64,000 bases of DNA from Nocardioides allogilvus (GTDB lineage Bacteria > Actinomycetota > Actinomycetes > Propionibacteriales > Nocardioidaceae): positions 157,285 to 221,284 of the forward strand of contig NZ_PZYX01000005.1 of assembly GCF_003047285.1 (NCBI RefSeq), read 5' to 3'. A program made the position numbers and the translations under genes. The notes beneath the pieces are model-generated. The model searched no databases. It saw only the letters and a program-made list of their open reading frames with translations, and had not been told where the DNA came from. Positions 7,624 through 15,518 of this stretch are shown piece after piece (positions within the stretch are counted from its first letter, which is position 1; every line of letters begins with the position of its first letter).

Positions 7624-8514
7624 TCAACCGCCGAACTGGTGACCCCAGTAGGAGACGGCCGTGCTCTCCCGGGCCACCCAGCGGGCGTCGTCGACCTGCA
7701 GGCCCTCGGTGCCGAACTCGATGTCGAAGCCGGCCGGGCTCTTGACGTAGAACGAGACCATCTCGTCGTTCATGTGCCGCCCCAGCGTCGCCGACAACGG
7801 CGCCTTGTGCTTGCGGACCCGCTCCAGCGCGCGACCCACGTCGTCGAGCCTGTCGACCTCGAGCATGATGTGGACGCACTTGGACGGGTTGGGCATCGGC
7901 AAGAACGCCAGCGAGTGGTGGCGCGGGTTGATGCCGAGGAAGCGCAACCACACCTTGGTGCCCGGCTCCTTGCCGACGAACTCACCCGGCATCGACATCG
8001 AGTCGCGCAGCCGGAAGCCGAGCACGTCGCGGTAGAACCGCAGCGCCTCGACGTCGTCGCTGACCGGGACCACGATGTGGCCCATCCCCTGGTCGCCGGT
8101 GACGAAGGTGGCGGCATAGGGCGTGACGACCGGGCGGGACTCGTAGGTGATGCCGTGGAAGAGCTCGAAGACGTTGTCGAAGGGGTCGGTGAAGCGGACC
8201 AGCTCCTGCACCCGGCGCTCGGCCAGCTCGGCGGCCGTGCCCTCCTCGAACTCGACGCCCGCCTTCTGCAGGTGCTCGCGCGCCTGCTGGAGCGCGTCGT
8301 GGTCGGCCAGCTCCCAGCCGGTCGCCGACAGCTCGTCGACGTCGCTCGGGAAGACGACCAGCCGGGCCGACACCTCGTCGATGCGGTAGTAGAGGTTGCC
8401 CTCGGTCGGCCCGCGGCCGACGGCGAGTCCGAGCACCTTCTCGGCGAAGGAGCGCCAGGCCTCGAGGTCGGTGCTGGCCACGCGGACGTAGCCCATGGAC
8501 TTGATGTCGATCAT
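7624..8514 (-). CDS. hsaC: Extradiol dioxygenase HsaC (2,3-dihydroxybiphenyl dioxygenase family)
   Basis: This 296-residue type I extradiol dioxygenase has two glyoxalase-fold modules. The iron ligands are visible as H146 (GMGHIVV), H215 (KCVHIML) and E266 (GFDIEFG), matching the family spacing exactly. HsaC cleaves the catecholic A ring of 3,4-DHSA (meta cleavage) to give 4,9-DSHA. The ATG at 8514 overlaps the hsaD stop as ATGA, so HsaC is translated with HsaD, its downstream enzyme in the pathway. All catalytic residues are present and the length is normal. Confidence 0.95.
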   Translation of the reverse strand: MIDIKSMGYVRVASTDLEAWRSFAEKVLGLAVGRGPTEGNLYYRIDEVSARLVVFPSDVDELSATGWELADHDALQQAREHLQKAGVEFEEGTAAELAERRVQELVRFTDPFDNVFELFHGITYESRPVVTPYAATFVTGDQGMGHIVVPVSDDVEALRFYRDVLGFRLRDSMSMPGEFVGKEPGTKVWLRFLGINPRHHSLAFLPMPNPSKCVHIMLEVDRLDDVGRALERVRKHKAPLSATLGRHMNDEMVSFYVKSPAGFDIEFGTEGLQVDDARWVARESTAVSYWGHQFGG

Positions 8515-9374
8515 TTCGATCCCCTCTCGACATGGCGGTTCAGGAAGTTGACGGCGACCTCGCGGAACTCGTCGGCCGCCTCGATCTGGGCCCAGTGGCC
8601 GCAGTTGGGGAACACGTGCAGCTGGGCCTTCGGGATCAGCTTGAGGGCGACCATCGCGCCGTCGAGCGGGTTGACCCGGTCCTCGCGGCCCCAGGTCAGC
8701 AGCGTGTGCTGCCGCAGCCGGTGGGCCTCGCGCCAGAGCATGCCGTCCTCGTAGGTGTCGGGGTTCCAGAACGACAAGCCCATCGAACGCATCGCCTCGC
8801 GGGCGCCGGGCGCCGTCGCGTCGGCGAAGCGCTCTTCGACGAGCTCGTCGGTGACGAGGTCCTGGTTGACCACCATCGTCCGGATGAATGCCCGCAGGGA
8901 CTCGCGCGTCGGGTCGGCCCCGAAGTCCATCAGCCGCTGCACGCCCTCGGTGGGATCGGCGTGGAACAGGTTGAGCGAGAGCCCGCCCGGTCCCATCAGC
9001 ACCAGCCGCGCGACCCGCTTCGGGTGCTCGAGGGCCAGCCGCATCGCCGTACCGCCACCGAGGCTGTTGCCCAGGAGGTGGCAGCGGTCGATGCCGAGGT
9101 GGTCGAGCACGCCGATGACGTGCTGGGCGGCGTGGCGGTAGTAGTTGCCGACGACCTCGGGCTTGCCGGAGGCGCCGAAGCCGGGCTGGTCGACCAGGAT
9201 CGTGCGGAAGCCCTGCGCGAAGCCGGGCAGGGCCGCGCCGAAGTTGGACCACGACGACGCCCCGGGCCCGCCGCCGTGCAGCATGACGAGCGGGAACCCC
9301 TCACCGCTCTCGTAGTAGGCGATCTCGGTGCCGTCGACCTCGACGGTCAGGCGGAGGTCTTCCTTGGCGGGCAC
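8511..9374 (-). CDS. hsaD: Meta-cleavage product hydrolase HsaD
   Basis: This 287-residue alpha/beta hydrolase belongs to the meta-cleavage product family. The oxyanion motif HGGGPGASSWSNF is near residue 33. The nucleophile is S104 in GNSLGGG, with D232 (WGREDRVNP) and H260 (NCGHWAQIE) completing the triad. HsaD hydrolyses the ring-opened product 4,9-DSHA to HHD and a C/D-ring acid. The start is GTG, directly abutting the hsaA stop with no spacing, and the stop overlaps hsaC. The enzyme is complete and in its expected place. Confidence 0.95.
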   Translation of the reverse strand: MPAKEDLRLTVEVDGTEIAYYESGEGFPLVMLHGGGPGASSWSNFGAALPGFAQGFRTILVDQPGFGASGKPEVVGNYYRHAAQHVIGVLDHLGIDRCHLLGNSLGGGTAMRLALEHPKRVARLVLMGPGGLSLNLFHADPTEGVQRLMDFGADPTRESLRAFIRTMVVNQDLVTDELVEERFADATAPGAREAMRSMGLSFWNPDTYEDGMLWREAHRLRQHTLLTWGREDRVNPLDGAMVALKLIPKAQLHVFPNCGHWAQIEAADEFREVAVNFLNRHVERGSK

Positions 9375-10547
9375 TCAGTACATCCCCGGGTCGATCTTGT
9401 GCCCGAACTCGAGCTCGCCGAACATCTTCAGCGCGCGCTCGGGGTCGTTGGCAGCGTGCACCCGTCCGGCATGGGCGTCGCGCCAGGCTCGCTGGAGGTA
9501 GGTGCCCTCGGCCAGGGCCCGGCCGCCGGACGCCTCGAACAGCGCGTCGATCGCGTCGATCGCGCGCTGGGTGCCGAGCACCTGGTCACGCCGCACCTTG
9601 AGCCGGAGGTTGAGCGGGATCTTCTCCCCGCGGGCGACGTGCGCCTGCTCCTCGCGAATGTTGGTCATCAGCAACGCCCAGGCGGCGTCGATCTCGCTGC
9701 CGGCGCGCGCGATCCGGACCGCCGCGAAGGGGTCGGAGGATGCCTTCTCCCCGAGGTAGGCCGCACGCACGCGCTGCTGCTGCATCTCGACGTGCTCGGC
9801 GTAGGCACCGCTGGCCATCCCGACGATCGGGCTGGTGATGGTGCTGGTGAACAGCGAGTGGAAGGGCAGCTTGTAGAGGTCGGAGGTGTTCTGCTCCTGG
9901 CCGGGGCCGAAGCAGCGGCCGGTGTCGCTCATCGACAGCGTGAACGCCTCGGGCACGAACACGTCGTCGACGACGACGTCGTTGGAGCCGGTGCCGCGCA
10001 GCCCGACGACGTTCCAGACGTCGAGGATCTCGTAGTCGGAGCGCGGGACCATGAAGGTCTTGAAGTCGACGACGTTGCCGTCGGCGTTGAAGACGAGCCC
10101 GCCCAGCAGCACCCACTGGGCGTGCGCGGACCCGGATGAGAACGACCACTTGCCGCTGAGGGTGTAGCCCCCGTCGGTGAGCACGGCCTTGCCGGTCGGG
10201 GCGTAGGACGAGCTGAGCCGGGTGCTGGTGTCACTCCCCCAGACGGCCTGCTGCGCCTCGTCGGTGAAGAGCGCGACCTGCCACGGGTGGACGCCGAGCA
10301 CGCTGGAGATCCAGCCGGTCGAGCCGTCGGCGGAGGCGATCAGCCGCACCGCGGTGAAGAAGTCGACCGGGTCGGACTCGAGGCCGTCGAAGCGCGCGGG
10401 CTGCAGCATCCGGAAGAAGCCGGTCTCCTCGAGCTCCTTGACCGACTGGTCGGGCACCTGCCGCAGGCGCTCGGCCTCGTCGGCACGCTCGCGGAAGCCG
10501 GGCAGCAGGTCTCGGACGGAGTCGAGAACAGGTGAAGGCGTCGTCAT
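9375..10547 (-). CDS. hsaA: 3-HSA hydroxylase oxygenase HsaA
   Basis: This 390-residue protein has the acyl-CoA dehydrogenase-like fold of flavin-dependent group D monooxygenases. Diagnostic segments are GSTGWISSVLGVHPWQVALF, GKWSFSSGSAHAQW and the C-terminal EFGHKIDPGMY. HsaA uses reduced flavin from HsaB to convert 3-HSA to 3,4-DHSA in A-ring degradation. It is the first gene of the leftward hsaADCB operon. Its ATG lies 10 bases from an exact KstR consensus at 10558-10571, which it shares with divergent kstD. No dehydrogenase role is expected despite the ACAD-like fold. Confidence 0.94.
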   Translation of the reverse strand: MTTPSPVLDSVRDLLPGFRERADEAERLRQVPDQSVKELEETGFFRMLQPARFDGLESDPVDFFTAVRLIASADGSTGWISSVLGVHPWQVALFTDEAQQAVWGSDTSTRLSSSYAPTGKAVLTDGGYTLSGKWSFSSGSAHAQWVLLGGLVFNADGNVVDFKTFMVPRSDYEILDVWNVVGLRGTGSNDVVVDDVFVPEAFTLSMSDTGRCFGPGQEQNTSDLYKLPFHSLFTSTITSPIVGMASGAYAEHVEMQQQRVRAAYLGEKASSDPFAAVRIARAGSEIDAAWALLMTNIREEQAHVARGEKIPLNLRLKVRRDQVLGTQRAIDAIDALFEASGGRALAEGTYLQRAWRDAHAGRVHAANDPERALKMFGELEFGHKIDPGMY

Positions 10548-10557
10548 GTCGCCATAC

Positions 10558-10571
10558 TAGAACCTGTTACA
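10558..10571. promoter_or_regulatory. KstR operator between hsaA and kstD
   Basis: TAGAACCTGTTACA fits the mycobacterial KstR consensus TnnAACnnGTTnnA at all eight fixed positions. It lies in the 34-base gap between the divergent hsaA and kstD starts, so one repressor-bound site could silence both operons. The gap is so short that both promoters must overlap it. Confidence 0.85.
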
Positions 10572-10581
10572 GTTTTGCGCC

Positions 10582-12255
10582 ATGAGCCCCCCTCTGCCGG
10601 ACCAGGTGGATGTCGTCGTCGTGGGCGCCGGTGGCGCCGGCATGGCCGCCGCGCTCGCGTCAGCGGCGCGACACGGACTACGCACGATCGTCATCGAGAG
10701 CAGCGACACCTTCGGCGGGTCCACGGCCCGCTCGGGCGGCGGCGTCTGGATCCCCGGCAACTACGCGCTGCGCGACGCGGGGCAGGTCGATCCCGGCGAC
10801 CTCGACGCGGCCAAGCTCTACCTCGACTCGATCGTCGGCGACACCGTCCCGAAGGTCCGCCGCGACACCTACCTCGAGCGCGGCCCCGAGGTGATGGACT
10901 TCCTGCGCGAGCAGACACCGACCCGCTTCGCGTGGGTTCCGGAGTACGCCGACTACCTCCCCGAGCAGCCCGGCGGGCGCGTGCGAGGGCGGAGCGTGGA
11001 ACCGGTGCCGCTCGATGCGTCGTTCCTCGGCGAGGAGCTCTCCCGGCTGACGAAGCCCTACACGAAGGCACCGGCCAACCTGATCGTCACGCAGGCCGAC
11101 TTCCGCAAGATCAGCCTGGGCCTGCGCACGCTGCGCGGCCCGTTGACCATGGTCAAGGTGCTCCTCAAGCGGATCGTCAGCGGCCTGCGCCGCCAGCGGA
11201 TGTATGCCATGGGCAACGCGATCGTGATCGGGCTCCGCCAGGGCCTCGTCGACCACGGCGTGGACGTCCACTACGCCACTCCCCTGGTCGGCCTGGTGAC
11301 CGATGACGGCCGCGTGGTCGGCGTGGAGGTTCTCCGGGACGGCGAGCGAGCGGTGATCCGCGCCACCTGTGGCGTGGTGCTCGGCTCCGGCGGCTTCGAG
11401 AGCAACCAGGAGCTGCGTGAGAAGTTCCTCCCCCAGCCCACCGACGCAGCCTGGACGACCGGCGCCGCGAGCAACACCGGCGGCGGGCACGAGGCCGGCA
11501 TCGCCATCGGCGCCGCGACCGACCTGATGGACGACGCGTGGTGGGGCCCGACGATCCCGCTGCCGAGCGGTCCGTGGTTCTGCCTGGCCGAGCGCAACCT
11601 GCCCGGCTCGATCATCGTCGACTCCGGCGGCCGGCGCTTCATGAACGAGGCGCTCCCCTACGTCGAGGCCACGAAGGAGCTCTACAAGGCGCACGAGGCC
11701 GGCCCCAGCGCCGTACCGGCCTGGATGGTCATCGACCAGCGCTACCGCAACCGCTACCTCTTCGCCGGGCTGACGCCGCGCACGCCCTTCCCGGGACGGT
11801 GGTACAAGCACGGCACCATCAAGAAGGGCGCGACCCTCGCCGAGCTGGCCGACGAGATCGGGTTGCCGCCGGGGGCGCTGGAGGAGACCGTCGACCGGTT
11901 CAACGGCTTCGCTGCGACCGGCGTCGACGCCGACTTCCACCGCGGCGAGAGCGCCTACGACAAGTACTACTCCGACCCGCGGGTCACGCCGAACCCGTCG
12001 CTGCACGCCATCGACGAGGGCCCGTTCTACGCCGTCAAGATCGTCCCCGGCGACCTCGGCACCAAGGGCGGGCTCGTCACCGACGAGCATGCGCGGGTGC
12101 TGCGGCCGGACGGCTCCACCATCCCCGGTTTGTACGCCGCCGGCAACGTCTCCGCAGCGGTCATGGGCCACACCTACGCCGGCCCGGGCGCGACGATCGG
12201 GCCCGCCCTGGTGTTCGGCTACCTCGCCGCGGAGGACATCGCCCATGCCCATTGA
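10582..12255 (+). CDS. kstD: 3-ketosteroid delta-1-dehydrogenase
   Basis: This 557-residue flavoprotein has an N-terminal FAD-binding Rossmann motif (VVVVGAGGAGMAAAL, residues about 10-24). The STARSGGGVWIPGN segment near residue 48 is typical of KstD, and the C terminus carries the KGGLVTDEHARVL and TYAGPGATIGPALVFGY FAD contacts. KstD introduces the 1,2 double bond into 3-keto-4-ene steroids and, with KshAB, opens ring B. KshAB is not in this window. The gene starts 11 bases after a KstR operator and its end overlaps the MaoC hydratase by 11 bases. Length and motifs are normal. Confidence 0.95.
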   Translation: MSPPLPDQVDVVVVGAGGAGMAAALASAARHGLRTIVIESSDTFGGSTARSGGGVWIPGNYALRDAGQVDPGDLDAAKLYLDSIVGDTVPKVRRDTYLERGPEVMDFLREQTPTRFAWVPEYADYLPEQPGGRVRGRSVEPVPLDASFLGEELSRLTKPYTKAPANLIVTQADFRKISLGLRTLRGPLTMVKVLLKRIVSGLRRQRMYAMGNAIVIGLRQGLVDHGVDVHYATPLVGLVTDDGRVVGVEVLRDGERAVIRATCGVVLGSGGFESNQELREKFLPQPTDAAWTTGAASNTGGGHEAGIAIGAATDLMDDAWWGPTIPLPSGPWFCLAERNLPGSIIVDSGGRRFMNEALPYVEATKELYKAHEAGPSAVPAWMVIDQRYRNRYLFAGLTPRTPFPGRWYKHGTIKKGATLAELADEIGLPPGALEETVDRFNGFAATGVDADFHRGESAYDKYYSDPRVTPNPSLHAIDEGPFYAVKIVPGDLGTKGGLVTDEHARVLRPDGSTIPGLYAAGNVSAAVMGHTYAGPGATIGPALVFGYLAAEDIAHAH

Positions 12256-13093
12256 TCCCGCGATCGCCATCGGCGCCGAGCTGCCCGACCGCACGTTCTC
12301 GTGGTCCGAGCCGGACGTCCAGCTCTACCAGCTCGCCCTCGGTGCCACCGACCTGCGGCACACGCTGGAGACCCACGGCCTGCAGGTGCTGCCGACCTTC
12401 GGCGTCGTGGCGCCGTCCTTCCACGAGACCGACCCGCCGCCGCTCGACCTGCCCGGCTGCGACATCAACCTGTCCCAGGTCGTGCACGGCTCCCAGTCGA
12501 TCTCGGTGACCGCACCCCTGCCGACCTCGGGCACCGCCACCCTCTCGACCCGGATCTCGGACGTGTGGGACAAGGGCAAGGCCGCAGTCATCTGGCAGGA
12601 GGGCGTCGCGCGCTCGGAGGCGGGAGCGGAGCTGTGGACCGTCCGCTCGTCGATCTTCGTGCGCGGCGAGGGCGGCTTCGGCGGGTCTCGCGGCTCGTCC
12701 GAGCCGGTGGAGATCCCCTCTCGCCCAGCCGACGCGTCGTCGACGTACGACGTGACGGCGCAGCAGGCGCTGCTCTACCGTCTCTGCGGCGACCGCAACC
12801 CGCTGCACGCCGACCCGGAATTTGCGAGCGCGGCCGGCTTCCCGGCGCCGATCCTGCACGGCCTGTGCACCTACGGCATCGTCCTGCGCGAGGTGACCGA
12901 GCTGCTGCTCGACGGCGACGCCACCCGCGTGAGCGGCTTCACCGCGCGCTTCGCCGGGGTGGTCTTCCCGGGCGAGACGATCCACGTCGACGCCTGGGCG
13001 GACGACGGACGGATCATCGTCGAGGCGACCGTCGGGGCCGATCGTCGACCTGCGCTGGCCGACTGCGTCGTCACGACGCGTGCGCCACACTGA
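12245..13093 (+). CDS. MaoC-type 2-enoyl-CoA hydratase, Hsd4B-like
   Basis: This 282-residue double-hotdog hydratase resembles the hydratase-2 part of peroxisomal multifunctional enzyme type 2. The C-terminal hotdog has the active-site stretch YRLCGDRNPLHADPEFA (D-x4-H) and FPAPILHGLCTYG. Rv3538 (annotated Hsd4B) holds the same place next to kstD in M. tuberculosis, and a role in steroid side-chain hydration is likely. I chose the ATG at 12245, which overlaps kstD by 11 bases and gives a normal length; the longer upstream frame is antisense to nothing and lacks homology. The hydratase family is sure. The exact steroid substrate is inferred. Confidence 0.86.
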   Translation: MPIDPAIAIGAELPDRTFSWSEPDVQLYQLALGATDLRHTLETHGLQVLPTFGVVAPSFHETDPPPLDLPGCDINLSQVVHGSQSISVTAPLPTSGTATLSTRISDVWDKGKAAVIWQEGVARSEAGAELWTVRSSIFVRGEGGFGGSRGSSEPVEIPSRPADASSTYDVTAQQALLYRLCGDRNPLHADPEFASAAGFPAPILHGLCTYGIVLREVTELLLDGDATRVSGFTARFAGVVFPGETIHVDAWADDGRIIVEATVGADRRPALADCVVTTRAPH

Positions 13094-13098
13094 CGCCC

Positions 13099-13839
13099 AT
13101 GACCTTCCCGGACGACTGGACGCAGGGCTCGCACACGCACGACGGCGTCAGCCACACGACGTACAGGCAGTCTCCGTCGACAGGAAGCGGTCCCGGCGTC
13201 ATCGTCATCCACGAGATCCCGGGCATCACGCCCGCGGTGGCGGCGTTCGGCCAGGAGGTCGTGGACGCCGGCTACACCGTCGTGATGCCCAGCCTGTTCG
13301 GCACCGACGGCGCTGCCTACACGCCGCTCGCGGTCGGCAAGGCCATCCGACAGGTGTGCGTCAGCCGTGAGTTCACCAAGCTCCGCACCGGCGTCACGAC
13401 GCCGGTGGCCGGCTGGCTGCGCTCGCTCGCGACCGAGCTGCACGAGGAGCTGGGCGGGCCCGGCGTCGGCGCGCTCGGCATGTGCTTCACCGGCGGCTTC
13501 GCGCTGGCGATGATGGTCGACGCACCGGTCACCGCGCCGGTGCTGTGCCAGCCGAGCACTCCCTTCGTCCCCGGCCGCAAGCGCGCCGCCGACCTCAACC
13601 TCTCGCCGGGCGACCTCGACGTCGTCAAGGGCAAGTGCGCGGCCGGGCAGCAGGTGCTGGGGCTGCAGTTCCGCAAGGATCCGCTGACCGGCACCCGCTT
13701 CGACACGCTCACGCGCGAGCTCGGCGACGCGTTCATCCGCGTCGAGCTCGAGGGCAGGGGCCACTCCACCGTCACCGAGCACCGGCGCCAGGCCGGCGTC
13801 GACGCGGTGCTGTCATTCTTCGCCGACAACTTGCACTGA
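13099..13839 (+). CDS. Dienelactone hydrolase family protein
   Basis: This 246-residue alpha/beta hydrolase belongs to the dienelactone hydrolase group. It shows VIVIHEIPGI near the N terminus, the Cys nucleophile in GALGMCFTGGFAL, and a C-terminal histidine in GRGHSTVTEH. DLH-family enzymes hydrolyse strained lactones or thioesters through Cys-His-Asp. The ATG is 5 bases past the MaoC gene stop, so it is probably the third gene of the KstR-controlled kstD operon. A steroid lactone or thioester is an attractive substrate, but nothing in the sequence proves it. Confidence 0.8.
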   Translation: MTFPDDWTQGSHTHDGVSHTTYRQSPSTGSGPGVIVIHEIPGITPAVAAFGQEVVDAGYTVVMPSLFGTDGAAYTPLAVGKAIRQVCVSREFTKLRTGVTTPVAGWLRSLATELHEELGGPGVGALGMCFTGGFALAMMVDAPVTAPVLCQPSTPFVPGRKRAADLNLSPGDLDVVKGKCAAGQQVLGLQFRKDPLTGTRFDTLTRELGDAFIRVELEGRGHSTVTEHRRQAGVDAVLSFFADNLH

Positions 13840-13878
13840 GGTCGGGTGGCGTTCATCCGGTTGCCCTAGCGTCCGGGC

Positions 13879-15024
13879 GTGCCGCCACCTGTCCGTCGTG
13901 ATCTCGGGCTCGCCGTCGCGGTGACCTGGATGGTCACCCTGGTGCACCTCGCGGCTCGACCGGGCGGGCAGCTCGACCTGTCGGTCTATCGCGCCGGCTC
14001 CCAGCGGCTGCTCGACGGGGCCTCGGTCTATGCCCAGCCGTACGGCGACCTACCGTTCACCTATCCGCCGTTCGCGGCGCTCGTCATGGTGCCGCTGGCG
14101 GTGCTGCCCGCGACGCTGGCCGAGCTGGTGCTGCCGCTGCTCTCGGCGCTGGCGCTCGTCGTCGTGTGGCACCGCTGCGGGCTCGCCACCCGCTGGCTGC
14201 TGCTGGTCGCACCGGCCTCGGCCGTACTCGAGCCGGTGTGGATGACCCAGCACTTCGGCCAGGTCAACCTGCTCCTGCTCGCGCTCGTGCTCGCTGATCT
14301 CGTCGGCCCGACGTCCCGCTGGCGGGGCGTGCTCACCGGCATCGCGGCCGGGCTCAAGCTGACGCCGCTGGTATTCTTGGGCTATCTCGTCGTGACCCGC
14401 CAGTGGCGCGCGGCCGGCGTCATGGCCGCGGTCTTCGCCGCGACGGTGATGGTGCCGATCGTGCTGCTGCCCGGCGACGGCCTGCGGTTCTGGACCTCCG
14501 TGCTGCCTGACGCCGAACGCATCGGGGCGTCGTGGTTCGCCGGCAACCAGTCGGTCATGGGCGTCCTGGCCCGGCTCGGAGGCGACGCCGCGTGGGTCCG
14601 ACCGGCCTGGTTCGTGCTGGCCTCCGTCTTGGTACTGCTGCTCCTGTGGCTGGCCCGCTTGCTGTTCCTGCGGGGCGACACGCTGGGTGCCGTGAGTGCG
14701 ACCGGGCTCGCGTCGCTGCTCGCCTCCCCTGTCTCGTGGAGCCACCACTGGGTCTGGTGCATCCCCCTGGGCGTCGTGCTCCTGCGGCGTGCGGGTCTGC
14801 TCCCTGCCCTCCTGTGGGCCGCCCTGTTCGTCGCGGCTCCCCACCTCTGGGTGCCCCGGGGGCACGACTCCGAGCTCGGCTGGACCTGGGCGCACCTGCC
14901 CGGCGACGCCTACGTCTGGGGGGCACTTGCTTGGCTGGCCGTCGTGGGGCGGACGTCATGGCGACCGGTCGCCCGGGCGACCAGCGCCCATGACGTCCCG
15001 GAGCGGCTAGCGTCTCGGGCGTGA
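13879..15024 (+). CDS. GT87-family polyprenol-phosphate mannosyltransferase-like membrane protein
   Basis: This 381-residue protein has about ten hydrophobic helices. After the first helix it shows the GT87/DUF2029 pattern LDLSVYRAGSQRLLDG and FTYPPFAAL, with GQVNLLLLALVLADL and AAGLKLTPL further on. GT87 enzymes (PimE and arabinofuranosyl/mannosyl transferases) add sugars from polyprenyl-phosphate donors to envelope glycolipids on the outer face of the membrane. The start is GTG. The stop overlaps the next gene's GTG (GTGA). The acceptor cannot be told from sequence, and there is no visible link to steroid genes. Confidence 0.78.
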   Translation: MPPPVRRDLGLAVAVTWMVTLVHLAARPGGQLDLSVYRAGSQRLLDGASVYAQPYGDLPFTYPPFAALVMVPLAVLPATLAELVLPLLSALALVVVWHRCGLATRWLLLVAPASAVLEPVWMTQHFGQVNLLLLALVLADLVGPTSRWRGVLTGIAAGLKLTPLVFLGYLVVTRQWRAAGVMAAVFAATVMVPIVLLPGDGLRFWTSVLPDAERIGASWFAGNQSVMGVLARLGGDAAWVRPAWFVLASVLVLLLLWLARLLFLRGDTLGAVSATGLASLLASPVSWSHHWVWCIPLGVVLLRRAGLLPALLWAALFVAAPHLWVPRGHDSELGWTWAHLPGDAYVWGALAWLAVVGRTSWRPVARATSAHDVPERLASRA

Positions 15025-15518
15025 CGCTGATCGTGATGACCGGGCTGCCCGGGAGTGGCAAGAGCACCATCGCGGCGCAGCTCGCCGGCGAGCTCGGCTG
15101 CGCGGTCGTCTCGGTGGACACCATCGAGCGCGGTCTCCACGACGCCGGGGTCGATGCTTCCCAGCCGACCGGCCTGGCGGCGTACGCCGTCGCGAACCGT
15201 CTCGTCGACGCGCAGCTCGCCCTGGGCCACACGGTGGTCGCCGACGCCGTCAACCACCACCCCGACGCTCGGCAGGCGTGGCTCGACCTGGCGGCGGACC
15301 ACGGCGTGGAGCTCCGGGTGATTCACGTCGAGTGCAGCGACGAGACCCTCCACCGGGAACGGCTCGAGACCCGTGAGCACGAGCTCCGAGTCGTGCCGTG
15401 GGAGCGCGTCATCGAGCTGCGCGGGACGTGGGCACCGTGGCCGGTCGAGACCGAGACGGTGGATACGGCTCGCTCGACAACGGGCTGTTCCACACCGCCA
15501 GCCGACCTCCGCGACTGA
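15021..15518 (+). CDS. Small P-loop ATP-binding kinase-like protein
   Basis: This 165-residue protein begins with a Walker A motif GLPGSGKST at about residues 8-16. It continues with SVDTIERGL and VVADAVNHHPDARQAWLDLA, a layout seen in AAA_33/zeta-like nucleoside or small-molecule kinases. HVECSDETLHRERLETRE is typical of the C-terminal lid of that group. The GTG start is embedded in the stop of the GT87 gene, so the two are co-translated. The last 37 codons overlap the 3' end of the antiporter gene on the other strand. The phosphorylated substrate is unknown. Confidence 0.75.
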   Translation: MTLIVMTGLPGSGKSTIAAQLAGELGCAVVSVDTIERGLHDAGVDASQPTGLAAYAVANRLVDAQLALGHTVVADAVNHHPDARQAWLDLAADHGVELRVIHVECSDETLHRERLETREHELRVVPWERVIELRGTWAPWPVETETVDTARSTTGCSTPPADLRD

